This document shows positions 1 to 9,284 of a DNA stretch of 64,000 nucleotides, piece after piece. Under the pieces are notes generated by a model. It saw only the letters and a list, made by a program, of their open reading frames with translations. It had not been told where the DNA came from and did no database searches. The translations under genes and the position numbers were made by a program. Within the stretch, counting starts at the first letter, position 1, and each line of letters opens with the position of its first letter. The DNA is from Clostridium cellulovorans 743B (GTDB taxonomy: Bacteria > Bacillota > Clostridia > Clostridiales > Clostridiaceae): contig NC_014393.1 in NCBI RefSeq assembly GCF_000145275.1, positions 3,844,001 through 3,908,000 on the forward strand. Direction: 5' to 3'.

Positions 1-1404
1 TGAAATATTTACTTCTAACATCCACTCAAATCTTGAACCTTGTCCAACATATTCATATTCATCAAAATAACAATTATCATCAATCCTTACTTGAGCATTT
101 TCCATGTTTTGAAATAAGAAACCTATATCAAACAATGGTGTTCTACCAATATTTCCTGACAATCCTAAGTCTTCGATTACATTTGAATAAGAATATTTTT
201 GATATTTATATGCTTCTTTTAATCTTTGCTTAGTTTCTTCTATAAGATATTCATAATTATATTCATCACATATCTTAAATTTAATTGGAATTGAGTTTAT
301 GAAAATTCCTAACATATCATTGATATCTCTGTATTCTCTACCAGATGATGTAGTGGCTATACAAAATTCCTCTTCTAAAGAATACTTATAGACTAAAATA
401 CTAAATGCTGTAAACATTATTGTATTCAACGTTGTATGATATTTTTTAGCCATTGTATTTAGTTCACAAATTATCTGCTCATCAATGTGATATTCTTTCC
501 TGACCCCACTAAATGTTTTTCTTCCTTTTCTTAATCCATCTTTAGGAAAGTCAAATTCACTATGCCAATTTTCGAATTGATTTCTCCAATACTTTTTACA
601 TACATTTGCTTCTTCAGATTCATACCATTCAATTTGCTGATTAACAAAACTATCATATTGTGTACATTTAATACTTTCATTTCTATATGCTTCTGCAATT
701 TTCTTTAATAATATATTTACTGAAACACCATCTGAGATGATATGATGTTGGTCAATAAATAAATATTTTTTGCATTTCCATACATCATCTATTAAGATAA
801 ATCTAATTAGAATATCTTTTTCCAAGTCATATTGTTTTAGATTATCTTTTATATTTTTTGTAAAATCTTCAATAGCTATTTGCTTAACTTCAAAAGGTAA
901 TGCTACTTTATCATGTACATTTTGATAAATCTCTTCACCTTTAATACTAAAATTTGTCCTCAAAATATTATTATTTTCAAACACATGTCCACATGCGTTT
1001 TCCAATTTCTTAATATCTATAACGCCTTTTATTTCACAGATAACTGGCATATTATACGTCTTGCCAATATTCTTATATTGTTTATCTAAAATAAACATAT
1101 TTTTCTGATTGATAGAACTTTTATACCTATTTCTCCCGTTCTCTATTTCTTTTTCTAGGTTATTACGAGTTTCTGTTATAATACCATTATTTATATACTC
1201 AACAATACTTTCGAAATTTGAATCAAAGAAAACATCAGCAAGTTCAACATATGCATTGAGTCTATTTTGAATTTCGGCAATCATAAGAGTAATCTTAAAA
1301 GAATCTCCTCCATTGTCATAAAAATCCACTTCTATGTTGCTTTCTTTTTCTAAGACATTGTCCCATATTTCCTTTAAAACAACTCTTATCTCATTACAAT
1401 CCAT
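1..1404 (-). CDS. NRPS protein, carrier + condensation domains (partial)
   Basis: The reading frame is open from the ATG at 1402-1404 to the left edge, so the C-terminal part is missing. A GAGGT ribosome site precedes the start. Residues 1-75 form a carrier domain with the phosphopantetheine site NGGDSFK (Ser35). It is followed by a condensation domain with the canonical HHIISDG motif near residue 220. Family knowledge: a condensation domain joins a carrier-bound acyl or aminoacyl donor to an amine acceptor. A PCP-C order without a preceding adenylation domain means that the carrier must be loaded by another enzyme. The ATP-grasp proteins or an adenylation domain outside the window could do this. 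It lies 25 bp downstream of the KASIII-like gene and probably shares its operon with the ACP. Confident in the domains; the product is unknown. Confidence 0.93.
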   Translation of the reverse strand, partial: MDCNEIRVVLKEIWDNVLEKESNIEVDFYDNGGDSFKITLMIAEIQNRLNAYVELADVFFDSNFESIVEYINNGIITETRNNLEKEIENGRNRYKSSINQKNMFILDKQYKNIGKTYNMPVICEIKGVIDIKKLENACGHVFENNNILRTNFSIKGEEIYQNVHDKVALPFEVKQIAIEDFTKNIKDNLKQYDLEKDILIRFILIDDVWKCKKYLFIDQHHIISDGVSVNILLKKIAEAYRNESIKCTQYDSFVNQQIEWYESEEANVCKKYWRNQFENWHSEFDFPKDGLRKGRKTFSGVRKEYHIDEQIICELNTMAKKYHTTLNTIMFTAFSILVYKYSLEEEFCIATTSSGREYRDINDMLGIFINSIPIKFKICDEYNYEYLIEETKQRLKEAYKYQKYSYSNVIEDLGLSGNIGRTPLFDIGFLFQNMENAQVRIDDNCYFDEYEYVGQGSRFEWMLEVNIS

Positions 1405-1429
1405 ATTTTATACCTCATTATGAAACAAA

Positions 1430-2374
1430 TCATATTACTCTTAATAAAGCCACATTAAATACGAAATCCATCCCTGGTCTCATATTGCCTATTGAATAAG
1501 TAATTAAATACATGTCTTTGCAATATTCCTTAGTTAATATATCATTTAAATTTCTTACAGTATCTACATCAGCTAAGTGACCTCCACATTCTAAATTCTC
1601 CAAATAGAATTTATTTATATCCAATGCTGCAAATTTTGACAGAAGATGAGCATTAGAATATGATAAATTTTGTGGTACTATAAGCTGTATTTTATCTTTT
1701 AATTCTTCGTTATCATTGATAAAATCTTTCAATTGTTCAGCTGATCTTTTTATCGTTTCCACAGGACTGTATTTTCTATTTTCTGATATTCCATGACTAT
1801 ATAATCCGTATGATTTTGAAATACAATCTATAATTTCATACTTCAAATCTTTACAATCAAGGACCATTAATCCAGCCCCATCACCTAAAATTGATGTTTC
1901 AATAAACCTTTCATCAATTTCATCATCCAATATATTTAATGAAAGAATCATTATTCTTCTCGCTTGTTTACTTTCAAATAATGCTTTAGCAAATTCAAAT
2001 GTTTGTAAAGTTGTAGAACATTCTTGAAAAATGTTAATAACTCTTGCGGAAGTCATATTATACTTTTCAATACAATAATATGGAATGTTAATCCCATCAT
2101 ACATCATTCCATAAGGGTTTCTGCAAAAAAAGAGATAGTCAATCGATTCCAACATATCTGAATTTTTAGCCAAAAACTTTTCGAATAAACCATCTACTAT
2201 TTCAATTACATTTCTTTGTCTTTCTACATATACGTCATATATCTTATTTTGATTAATGAAAAATTTGCAGTATTCATCATTTTCAGTCTTTTCATTTTTA
2301 CTTTTTTTAAGAATTGAAAATGTATCTTCTTTTTCATTAGGCTGATAAAAATCTAAATAACTTATTCCAAACAC
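1430..2374 (-). CDS. KASIII-like thiolase-fold condensing enzyme or acyltransferase
   Basis: The 314-residue protein has the length of ketoacyl-ACP synthase III. The nucleophile region FQECSTTLQ puts the catalytic Cys at residue 119. The usual His of KASIII (VPHQAN-like) appears as VPQNL, and the usual Asn block (GNTSAAS-like) appears as CGGHLADVD. The classical Cys-His-Asn triad is therefore not intact. Family knowledge: KASIII-like enzymes of secondary metabolism can act as ester- or amide-forming acyltransferases rather than decarboxylating condensers. It sits between a free ACP (28 bp upstream) and the NRPS gene. Inference: it may move an acyl group between the ACP and the NRPS carrier. 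The fold assignment is good, the reaction is open. Confidence 0.7.
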   Translation of the reverse strand: MFGISYLDFYQPNEKEDTFSILKKSKNEKTENDEYCKFFINQNKIYDVYVERQRNVIEIVDGLFEKFLAKNSDMLESIDYLFFCRNPYGMMYDGINIPYYCIEKYNMTSARVINIFQECSTTLQTFEFAKALFESKQARRIMILSLNILDDEIDERFIETSILGDGAGLMVLDCKDLKYEIIDCISKSYGLYSHGISENRKYSPVETIKRSAEQLKDFINDNEELKDKIQLIVPQNLSYSNAHLLSKFAALDINKFYLENLECGGHLADVDTVRNLNDILTKEYCKDMYLITYSIGNMRPGMDFVFNVALLRVI

Positions 2375-2401
2375 AACGCTCTCTCCTTAATTATTCACTT
2401 A

Positions 2402-2644
2402 CTACAAATTATTTTTAATTACTTCTACCAATTTAATTACTTTCACATCAGATACAAAATCAATATTTTCACTAAATGTAATTACACTTACACCTGTTTT
2501 TTCCTCAAGCAGCATAGCTAGTGATACTAAGAGCATAGAATCCATCTGCAAGTCTTCTATTAACCTAGATTCTAGCGTAACTTTGTTATTATTAGTTCTT
2601 ATCTTTTTTACACATTGCAAAACCACTTTTTCAACATTTAACAT
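2402..2644 (-). CDS. Free-standing acyl carrier protein
   Basis: An 80-residue protein of typical ACP length. The motif LQMDSMLLVSL carries the phosphopantetheine-attachment Ser (DS), and the helix after it (LAMLLEEKTGV) is typical of ACPs. It is the first gene of the short minus-strand run ACP, KASIII-like, NRPS. Family knowledge: the Ser is modified by a 4'-phosphopantetheinyl transferase; none is seen in the window, so the host enzyme must serve. Its likely partner is the KASIII-like enzyme directly downstream. Confidence 0.85.
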   Translation of the reverse strand: MLNVEKVVLQCVKKIRTNNNKVTLESRLIEDLQMDSMLLVSLAMLLEEKTGVSVITFSENIDFVSDVKVIKLVEVIKNNL

Positions 2645-2922
2645 TAAGCAATTACTCCTACCTTATATTGTTTCACCATAACTTGTTAAAATATTACCAT
2701 GGATTATTTTTACTGTCAATTAAATATTTGTATTTTTAACATTTTTATTGAATTTTGTCTTTTCATTGCATATTGTTACTTTTAATGTAATAAACTATTT
2801 CCATGTCAAATACCTTTCTTCTATAAACCTTATTTTTTTATATTTATTGACATATAAATTAATTATAGGTTATTATAATTACAAATTATTTCAATATTTT
2901 AGAAATTATAAACTTACGAGGG

Positions 2923-3038
2923 TACTTTGAAGTGAATGGTAACAAGTCAAGTGTTATACACAAAACCCTCTTGAGACAAGAGAGTTACTCTAATTATCTA
3001 ATTAACTCATTAGCCAATTAATTAGTTACCTCAAAGTA
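2923..3038 (+). repeat. Branched inverted-repeat element (possible structured leader RNA or small MITE)
   Basis: The intergenic stretch 2645-3097 holds a closing stem (2923-2933 with 3028-3038, 10 of 11 pairs) that encloses three hairpins: 2939-2944/2952-2957 (six pairs including one G-T), 2968-2973/2977-2982 (CTCTTG AGA CAAGAG, perfect) and 2998-3005/3018-3025 (CTAATTAA/TTAATTAG, perfect). The element ends 60 bp before the PhzF start. As RNA it would fold into a four-way junction; as DNA it could be a small element with ~11-bp terminal repeats. No known riboswitch consensus is recognised. The rest of the gap is plain AT-rich sequence. Confidence 0.45.
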
Positions 3039-3097
3039 AGTAATTTGTATTAATATATTTTTGTACCTTGAGCACAGAGAAAGGATTGTATATTAAA

Positions 3098-3976
3098 ATG
3101 AGAAAATATAAGTATAAGAAAATTGACGCTTTTATAACAGAAAAATCTTTAGGAAATCCTGCAGCATATATATTATTAGAGGATAAAAACTTAACTCCAG
3201 AAGAAATGTTACAAATTGGGAAGGATCATAAAAACTATGTTTCAGAGGTAGTTTTTTGTGAAAACTCCACTATTGCTGATATAAAACTTACCTATTATTC
3301 ATCAGAGTGTGAAGTTGATTTTTGTGGTCATGGCACAATTGCTGCTATGTATGATATTGTTAAAAGTAGTGAGTTAATAGAAAAGGAAATAATAACAATA
3401 GAGACAAATAAAAAAGGCATATTAACTCTATATAATAGAATTTCAACAGAAGATGCAGTGTATATTACTGCCCCTACTGCTGAAGAATATGTTGCAAATA
3501 TAAGTAAATTAGATATTTCAAAAAACCTCGGTGTTAATTTAGATGTTATATCAGATTCATTACCAACGGATTTTATTAATGCTGGACTTTCCACATATAT
3601 TATTCCCTTTAATAACTTAAATGACATGATAAATTTTTATCCAAATATAGAAGAACTAAAGAAATTCTGTCTAAACAATTCAATTGATATTGTGTTGACC
3701 TTTACAAAAGAAACACAAAATAAAGATATGTATATTCATAGTAGAGTATTTGCTCCAAAGTTTGGATATCTAGAGGATCCTGCAACTGGTTCTGGAAATA
3801 GCGCTCTAGGAAAGTATATGCTAAAAAATCATATTTGGGATGGTAGAAGTATAAATATTGAGCAAGGTGGTAATGACAGAATATATAATAAAGTCATGTT
3901 ATCACTAGATGGTGACAAAATTTTATTTGGTGGAAATGCTAAAGTAAGAATTGAAGGAACTATTTATATAGATTAA
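3098..3976 (+). CDS. PhzF-family isomerase/epimerase-like protein
   Basis: The frame is open upstream to a TTG at 3068, but ATG 3098 (MRKYKYKKIDAF) matches the family N-terminus; AAAGGA lies 12 nt upstream. The length of ~292 aa fits the family. Visible PhzF features are GNPAA near residue 20, the catalytic-Glu region VSEVVF, the DFCGHGTIAA block and the C-terminal DPATGSGNSALG block. Family knowledge: the fold is that of diaminopimelate epimerase; PhzF isomerises dihydro-hydroxyanthranilate and many homologues have unknown substrates. It is the only plus-strand gene of the biosynthetic region and ends in a strong hairpin. Inference: it acts on an amino acid or intermediate of the pathway. 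Confidence 0.88.
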   Translation: MRKYKYKKIDAFITEKSLGNPAAYILLEDKNLTPEEMLQIGKDHKNYVSEVVFCENSTIADIKLTYYSSECEVDFCGHGTIAAMYDIVKSSELIEKEIITIETNKKGILTLYNRISTEDAVYITAPTAEEYVANISKLDISKNLGVNLDVISDSLPTDFINAGLSTYIIPFNNLNDMINFYPNIEELKKFCLNNSIDIVLTFTKETQNKDMYIHSRVFAPKFGYLEDPATGSGNSALGKYMLKNHIWDGRSINIEQGGNDRIYNKVMLSLDGDKILFGGNAKVRIEGTIYID

Positions 3977-3989
3977 TATTCCAAATAAA

Positions 3990-4040
3990 ATTGCAGTTTT
4001 TTAGTATTGTAGAATACTAAAAAACTGCAATTTTTGTTTT
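3990..4040. terminator. Bidirectional terminator between phzF-like gene and carrier gene
   Basis: A perfect 19-bp stem (3990-4008 with 4013-4031) has a GTAG loop. T-rich tails lie on both sides. It can end the plus-strand PhzF gene and the convergent carrier-protein gene. Confidence 0.9.
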
Positions 4041-4186
4041 CTCTAAGATTTCAAACCTTCAATTTTTCAAGTTCATTTTTTAATACTTTTATAAATTATA
4101 CTTTTTCATGTCTTTAACGAATTCCTATTTTTTGTAGAATAACCACAATTACAATTAATATTCTACGTAAATATATAAATCATATT

Positions 4187-4429
4187 TTAATCAAATGACG
4201 CTATAATCTTGCAAATTTTTTCAATAGTTCCTGTCTGACTTACCGATAATTGCTCTTCTGGAAATTCAATATTAAATTTAGCTTCTATTGAAACAATAAG
4301 CTTAATAAACGCTAATGAATTTACTCCTACTGTCCGTAAATCTGTTTGAGCAGTAACTCCTTTAAGTAGTTCAGTAGAAGCAATGATATTCTCTAATATT
4401 TCTCGCACCTCATTTTCATACTTTATCAT
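4187..4429 (-). CDS. Free-standing peptidyl/acyl carrier protein
   Basis: An 80-residue carrier protein with the attachment motif GVNSLAFIKL (Ser of NS) and a helical pattern of the PCP type. It has a strong AAAGGTGAG ribosome site. It differs clearly from the ACP at 2402-2644, so the locus has two distinct free carriers as well as the one in the NRPS. It lies alone between a terminator and a 310-bp gap, so it may be transcribed by itself or by read-through from the MFS operon. Inference: an aminoacyl or peptidyl shuttle used by the ATP-grasp enzymes. Confidence 0.85.
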   Translation of the reverse strand: MIKYENEVREILENIIASTELLKGVTAQTDLRTVGVNSLAFIKLIVSIEAKFNIEFPEEQLSVSQTGTIEKICKIIASFD

Positions 4430-4742
4430 ACTTATCTCACCTTTTTAGTCCTTTTATAAATATATTAATAATCTTATCATTTCAGTGTTCTTGTACATCA
4501 GGCGTTTCTATACTATTGGGGAAAACAAATATATTCTATTTTTTACCTTATGATACATTATTTTAAATTGAATACATTATCTATTATATGTTTTTTTTTA
4601 ATACTTTTCAATAATATATAAGTTTCGTTATTGAAACTATATCAAGTTCCTGGAAAGGTGTTGAAAAATCAATGTAATCTATGACTAATATTTATTGGAA
4701 CTTATGTAACTTCATAATCAAACTTTGTTAATGGCTGAATAG
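4430..4742. other. Intergenic region upstream of the carrier gene
   Basis: This 313-bp AT-rich gap lies between the MFS gene end and the carrier start. I see no open frame and no strong hairpin. A promoter for the carrier gene would lie here, but no convincing -35/-10 pair stands out. Confidence 0.4.
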
Positions 4743-5939
4743 TTACAACTTTGTAGTTCTAACCTTAATCTGTATGATTAAACAGTATATAACCATAGCT
4801 AGTCCTGAGTATATAAATACATTTCTTAAAACATATTCACCTAAAAATCCATAAAATATATATGCAATAGGCACTACTATATTTAAAGAAAGTATTATTA
4901 TAGCCATTATTCTACCTAGATACTCTAAGTTTATATTTTTTTGTATATATGAAATAAACAAAACATTAAAATATGAACTTAAACCTCCTACTAAAGCTAT
5001 ACCAGCAATCAATATAAAGATATGTAGCCTTATTGTGAAAATAGTATATATTACTCCGATTAAAAAAATAGAGTTAAATATTGTTAATAACTCTATATCT
5101 TTTTTTTCTTTCTTAATCAAATATGTTGTTGCTATTATAGCACCTATTGCTTCAGCAGATAGCATATAGGAATAAAATTTACTATCCTTATATAATATAT
5201 TTTGTGTAAATATAGGCAACATTATATTAAAAGATACTAAAAAGAAATTTACTACTGCTGCATTTATAATTGCTAACTTTATATTTTTTTCCTTAAATGC
5301 ATACTTAAATCCTAGTAAAATATCCGGAAATACCTTTTTAAAAGAAATTTTTCTTTTAACTTTCACTTTATAATTAACACATAGCTCAAAAATGGCTGAG
5401 ATAATAAAGGAACTTCCATTAAGAAACATGCAGCCCCATATTCCAAAAAATTTTATTGTCACTAAATAAGAAGCTATAACTGGACCAGCTATTCTAATAA
5501 CTGCACCTATACTTTCTAATAAGGAATTTGCTTTTACTAGTTTTTCACCATTAACAACTTCAGGAATAAATGATTTAATTGTTGGTCTAAATAAAGCATT
5601 ATTAATCCCTAATATCGCACTAGCTAAAATTAAAAAAATCATATTTAGAATATTAAATTTAATCATAATAGCTACGGATATACAAACAAGACCACTTAAA
5701 ATATCAGTAACTACTAATATGTACTTTTTGTTTGCATTATCAGCTATAATTCCACTAAATAAACTTATAATTATTGTTGCTAACATAGCTGCTGCAAGTA
5801 TTAGTGATCCATCTTTAGCCGAACCTGTATATTCTGTCACCCACCATAGTATTGCTGTATCATATATAACAGAACCTAAAACTGATATTGTATTTCCAAC
5901 AAATATTAATGAAAAATCTCTATTTAGTATAGTTTTCAT
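4743..5939 (-). CDS. MFS exporter, EntS/macrolide-efflux type
   Basis: About 398 aa with about twelve hydrophobic segments. The N-terminus (IFVGNTISVLGSVIYDTAIL) and the GIIADNANKK loop are typical of the MFS_3 group, which holds enterobactin exporters and macrolide efflux pumps. ATG 5939 is preferred because GAGGGG precedes it; an in-frame ATG at 5957 has no well-spaced site. It starts 25 bp after the peptidase-like gene and is the last gene of the run that begins at 14187. Inference: it exports the product and may give self-protection. Confidence 0.85.
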   Translation of the reverse strand: MKTILNRDFSLIFVGNTISVLGSVIYDTAILWWVTEYTGSAKDGSLILAAAMLATIIISLFSGIIADNANKKYILVVTDILSGLVCISVAIMIKFNILNMIFLILASAILGINNALFRPTIKSFIPEVVNGEKLVKANSLLESIGAVIRIAGPVIASYLVTIKFFGIWGCMFLNGSSFIISAIFELCVNYKVKVKRKISFKKVFPDILLGFKYAFKEKNIKLAIINAAVVNFFLVSFNIMLPIFTQNILYKDSKFYSYMLSAEAIGAIIATTYLIKKEKKDIELLTIFNSIFLIGVIYTIFTIRLHIFILIAGIALVGGLSSYFNVLFISYIQKNINLEYLGRIMAIIILSLNIVVPIAYIFYGFLGEYVLRNVFIYSGLAMVIYCLIIQIKVRTTKL

Positions 5940-5964
5940 TTGGTTATAGCCCCTCATCTCTCAA

Positions 5965-8109
5965 TTATTTTATTAACCATAGATCTTTCTTAATTATACG
6001 AACATCATTATCTATGGAAAATGTACCTTTTAACCAATAACTATGTGGCTTTAAATTTTCATTAGTTCTAATAGATGTTGAATAGACTTTTTCGTCTTTA
6101 GGGGCAACTTCTACTGGAAAAAGCTCTTCACTATATTCAGCACCCATATCCTGACCGGAAACAAGTCTAATTCCACCATAGCCACTAATTTTAACATTGG
6201 AGTTATTTCGTATGTATACTTTTTGTTCAATTAACTGGCCGATGTTATATTTTGAATCACCAACAAAATATATTTCAATATTACTATCACCTGAATAATC
6301 CAATATATATCCGCATATTGGACACATATGAAATATTCTTTCTAGATTTTTATACATTATATGCTTGTACCTAAAAACATAAATTTCTCTACCACAATTA
6401 TTGCATGTTCCTTCTTTCACATATTCATCAAACTGCATTCCATTTGACAAGCAATGCTCACCAAATGAGAAACCCTTACTATTAGTGAGATCATTTAATA
6501 ATTTAGCTATCTTATAATTAATTAAATTGATTTTTGTTAAATAATTATTATATCGAGAATATAACTTTTTAGTATTAGAAATTATAAAAAAACTTTCTTT
6601 TTTCTCTGCACATAAATTTAATCCCATTTGTTTAGCAGTTCTAAATTCTTTTTGTACTTCTTGAGATATACGCTCATATTGAGCACATAAATACTCCAAC
6701 TTCTCAATTTGAGAAAAATCAAACAATTCACCATTTTTTATAGATACATATATATTTCCTGCTTTTATCATTTCACTTGAGAATAAATATAAATATGTTT
6801 TATTATTACTGTATCTTAACACTCCGTATAACTTCTGGTTTTCATCATTTGATACTACTACTCTGATTTCACCACTAAAAAACTTATTAACAAGATTACC
6901 TTTGCCTAAATCAATAATAATTAAATTACAATCTGCAACATAATATTTCCCATAAGATTCTTCATTTTTAACCCACTCTATCTTAACAGGACTTTCATAA
7001 CATTTTTCTTTATATGAAGGGTCACCTATAACAAAATATCCTGATTCACATCCGAAGCCATAGTCAAGATATGCTTGATTTATGAAAGCAGAGATTTCCC
7101 CAATCCTAAATCCACTCCTAATTAATGCAATATATAAATAGTTTAAAAAACTACTTCCATCAACTATATGGGGAGATCCTATAAATGAAGCAATAGTGCC
7201 ATCTAATGCACTATATAATAAGCTATACTTCAATCCAAAAAGAGATTCATTTGTTTTTAGAGAAAAGCATGATGAAATAAAAGTATTTCTTACATTTAGT
7301 TTCCACATAGGCATTACATTCATTTCATCCCTAAAACACCCCTCTCCAAAAGCGCAACTTGGAAGGTTCTCAGAATCATTATAGGATTGGCAATACTTTG
7401 ATCTAGCACATAATGAACCTTTAGTCATCCATACTATATCATCTCTTCCATGACCTACTACTGTTAAGTGGGAATGCATTTCTTCATTAAGATAATTTTC
7501 TATATTATCTGTTGTTGCATTTTTATATCCTAATACAATCCTATTGTTAGTATTTAAAACTTTTTCTAAATTAAAATCTAATCTATCAATTATCATTGAT
7601 TTATCTTTTCTGTTTATTTTTCTGTATAAATACATCTTCATAGTTATAAAGCTTAACATTTCTAAATCTCTAGCAGTAATTGCTCCAAAATACACCTCAT
7701 TGTCTGTTCCCCAATTTTCCACCTGATATTTTTGCATTTTCTCTAAATTTGAAGGAGTCATTTTTTCAGGTCTTCCGCAAACAGTTATAAATTTTCTTTT
7801 AAAAGTTTTTAAATAACTAAATATTTCCTCCATCTTGGAAATCTTAATTAATTCTGAGTTAGTCAAAATAGAGTAATACCTTGTTATGTCATACCACTCA
7901 TCATCTTCAAAGCAAAAAATAACATTTTTTATTTTTTCATCTTCTGTTTCATTCTGTTCTTCTTTTTCTAATAAATTAATTTTATATCTTTCAATTATTT
8001 CCTTTATATCATCATAAACTCTTTGTTTTAATACTAATAATCCCTCTCCATTTTCTTCTATAAACTTTTTATATTCTTCAATACTACTTGCCTTAATAAT
8101 GTCTACCAT
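5965..8109 (-). CDS. Clan-CD-like (caspase/gingipain/CHAT-type) cysteine-peptidase homologue with zinc ribbon, paralogue 1
   Basis: Start chosen at 8109 (MVDIIKASS) because GAGGT lies 7 nt before it; an ATG at 8133 has no good site. Counting from that upstream ATG, the His motif VVGHGRD is at 225-231 and the Cys motif ISSCFSL around Cys289, the spacing and strand-end context of clan CD peptidases. Between them are extra cysteines (242, 260, 266) shared with the paralogue at 19029. After the core come GDPSY (370-374), a linker, a four-Cys zinc ribbon (577/580 and 604/607) and a C-terminal beta-rich domain. No signal peptide is seen, so it is probably cytosolic. Family knowledge: clan CD enzymes cut or ligate after specific residues. 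Inference: amide bond formation, precursor trimming or resistance in this pathway. No named family is recognised for the whole protein. Confidence 0.7.
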   Translation of the reverse strand: MVDIIKASSIEEYKKFIEENGEGLLVLKQRVYDDIKEIIERYKINLLEKEEQNETEDEKIKNVIFCFEDDEWYDITRYYSILTNSELIKISKMEEIFSYLKTFKRKFITVCGRPEKMTPSNLEKMQKYQVENWGTDNEVYFGAITARDLEMLSFITMKMYLYRKINRKDKSMIIDRLDFNLEKVLNTNNRIVLGYKNATTDNIENYLNEEMHSHLTVVGHGRDDIVWMTKGSLCARSKYCQSYNDSENLPSCAFGEGCFRDEMNVMPMWKLNVRNTFISSCFSLKTNESLFGLKYSLLYSALDGTIASFIGSPHIVDGSSFLNYLYIALIRSGFRIGEISAFINQAYLDYGFGCESGYFVIGDPSYKEKCYESPVKIEWVKNEESYGKYYVADCNLIIIDLGKGNLVNKFFSGEIRVVVSNDENQKLYGVLRYSNNKTYLYLFSSEMIKAGNIYVSIKNGELFDFSQIEKLEYLCAQYERISQEVQKEFRTAKQMGLNLCAEKKESFFIISNTKKLYSRYNNYLTKINLINYKIAKLLNDLTNSKGFSFGEHCLSNGMQFDEYVKEGTCNNCGREIYVFRYKHIMYKNLERIFHMCPICGYILDYSGDSNIEIYFVGDSKYNIGQLIEQKVYIRNNSNVKISGYGGIRLVSGQDMGAEYSEELFPVEVAPKDEKVYSTSIRTNENLKPHSYWLKGTFSIDNDVRIIKKDLWLIK

Positions 8110-8165
8110 AATATTTACCTCATTTAACTTCATTATTTAGAGATTGCCGAGCATCCACTATTTAG

Positions 8166-9275
8166 CTACAACTTATATTTAAAATAATCTGATTTACATG
8201 GAGTACCGATGGCAATATGGGCCTCTCTGCTTTCCAAATCGAATATAGAAGAAAATACAGTTTCATTTCCTCTGTATTTATCTTCATTAAGATCACCATG
8301 CTTACAGATTGAATAAGGATAATTCGTATGATCTGTTAAGATGTTCTTTATATCTTCTAGGACAAAACTTTCTTTTCTTTTATTCAATAATTTATTGCAA
8401 ACATGTTCTCTTATTATGGTACTTCCTCTTCTTGAAAATGAAGAATCTAAACTCAGATCATATGCCATCATATCTTTTTTTATTAGCTTCTCACTTTTAT
8501 AATGATTTGAATGAGACATAAACCCATCCTTCATTTGAAGAATATCAAAGTCTTTTCCTGCCATCTCTATATCAAATATATTCCCTAATGAATCTGATAA
8601 CAGATAGTTCATTCCACTAGCTTTAAATCCAGTTGTTATAGCTCCTAAAGCATCACCTATTCTATTTTGTTGTAGTGCTTTTCTCACAACAAATGGATAT
8701 AATATACCAGTTCCTAAGTCATTTGCCTGCAAATAATTTATATTTAATCCGATTCCGCAACTATTGAATCCAATACATCCTAAAACTCCTGCAAAAGTTA
8801 TTAATAATGTATCTGTCTCTCTTTCCTTGATCTTAATTAATGTTATATAATCTTTATAATATTTTTCCATATCATAATTTTGAGCAACATATACTTTTTT
8901 GTTGTCCTCATTGTCATTAGCTACCCCTAAGCTTGTACACCCAAATATTTCTTTACATGTTTTTGGAAATCTAAAATTTATTAACTCTAAAAATGAATTA
9001 ATAAAGATAATATCATCTATTGCAACATTAGAAGCCTTTGCTATACCTTCCAATTCTATATATAAATCTGGAGCGAACTTTTGGGATATATCTAAACACT
9101 TACCTAAATGTTCCCTTACCTCTTCTATCTCTAAAATTCCTCCACATAATTCTCTATAATTTTCATGGACCATACTTACAAATTCCTTAATAAGAAATGC
9201 ATTTTCTTCTCCTATCTGAAGTCCTCTTTCTATAGGATTAGAACTCACCTCAAGTACCTTTAACTTCTTATTCAT
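8166..9275 (-). CDS. C45-family (isopenicillin N acyltransferase-like) Ntn hydrolase
   Basis: A 369-residue protein. EIFGCTSLGVAND places the Ntn nucleophile at Cys113 after Gly112, the expected autocleavage point. It is followed by QNYDMEKYY, as in acyl-CoA:6-aminopenicillanic acid acyltransferases, and the IERGLQIGE block near residue 15 is a family marker. The start has GGAGGT 5 nt upstream. Family knowledge: members swap or hydrolyse acyl groups on amines and mature by self-cleavage. It lies between the epimerase and peptidase-like genes in one operon. Inference: it removes or exchanges an acyl protecting group on the product (N-acyl prodrug logic). Confidence 0.85.
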   Translation of the reverse strand: MNKKLKVLEVSSNPIERGLQIGEENAFLIKEFVSMVHENYRELCGGILEIEEVREHLGKCLDISQKFAPDLYIELEGIAKASNVAIDDIIFINSFLELINFRFPKTCKEIFGCTSLGVANDNEDNKKVYVAQNYDMEKYYKDYITLIKIKERETDTLLITFAGVLGCIGFNSCGIGLNINYLQANDLGTGILYPFVVRKALQQNRIGDALGAITTGFKASGMNYLLSDSLGNIFDIEMAGKDFDILQMKDGFMSHSNHYKSEKLIKKDMMAYDLSLDSSFSRRGSTIIREHVCNKLLNKRKESFVLEDIKNILTDHTNYPYSICKHGDLNEDKYRGNETVFSSIFDLESREAHIAIGTPCKSDYFKYKL

Positions 9276-9284
9276 GCTGACCTC

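Noticed and set aside
2748..2930. 60-codon plus-strand frame
   Set aside because: No ribosome site, low-complexity hydrophobic composition typical of AT-rich intergenic DNA.
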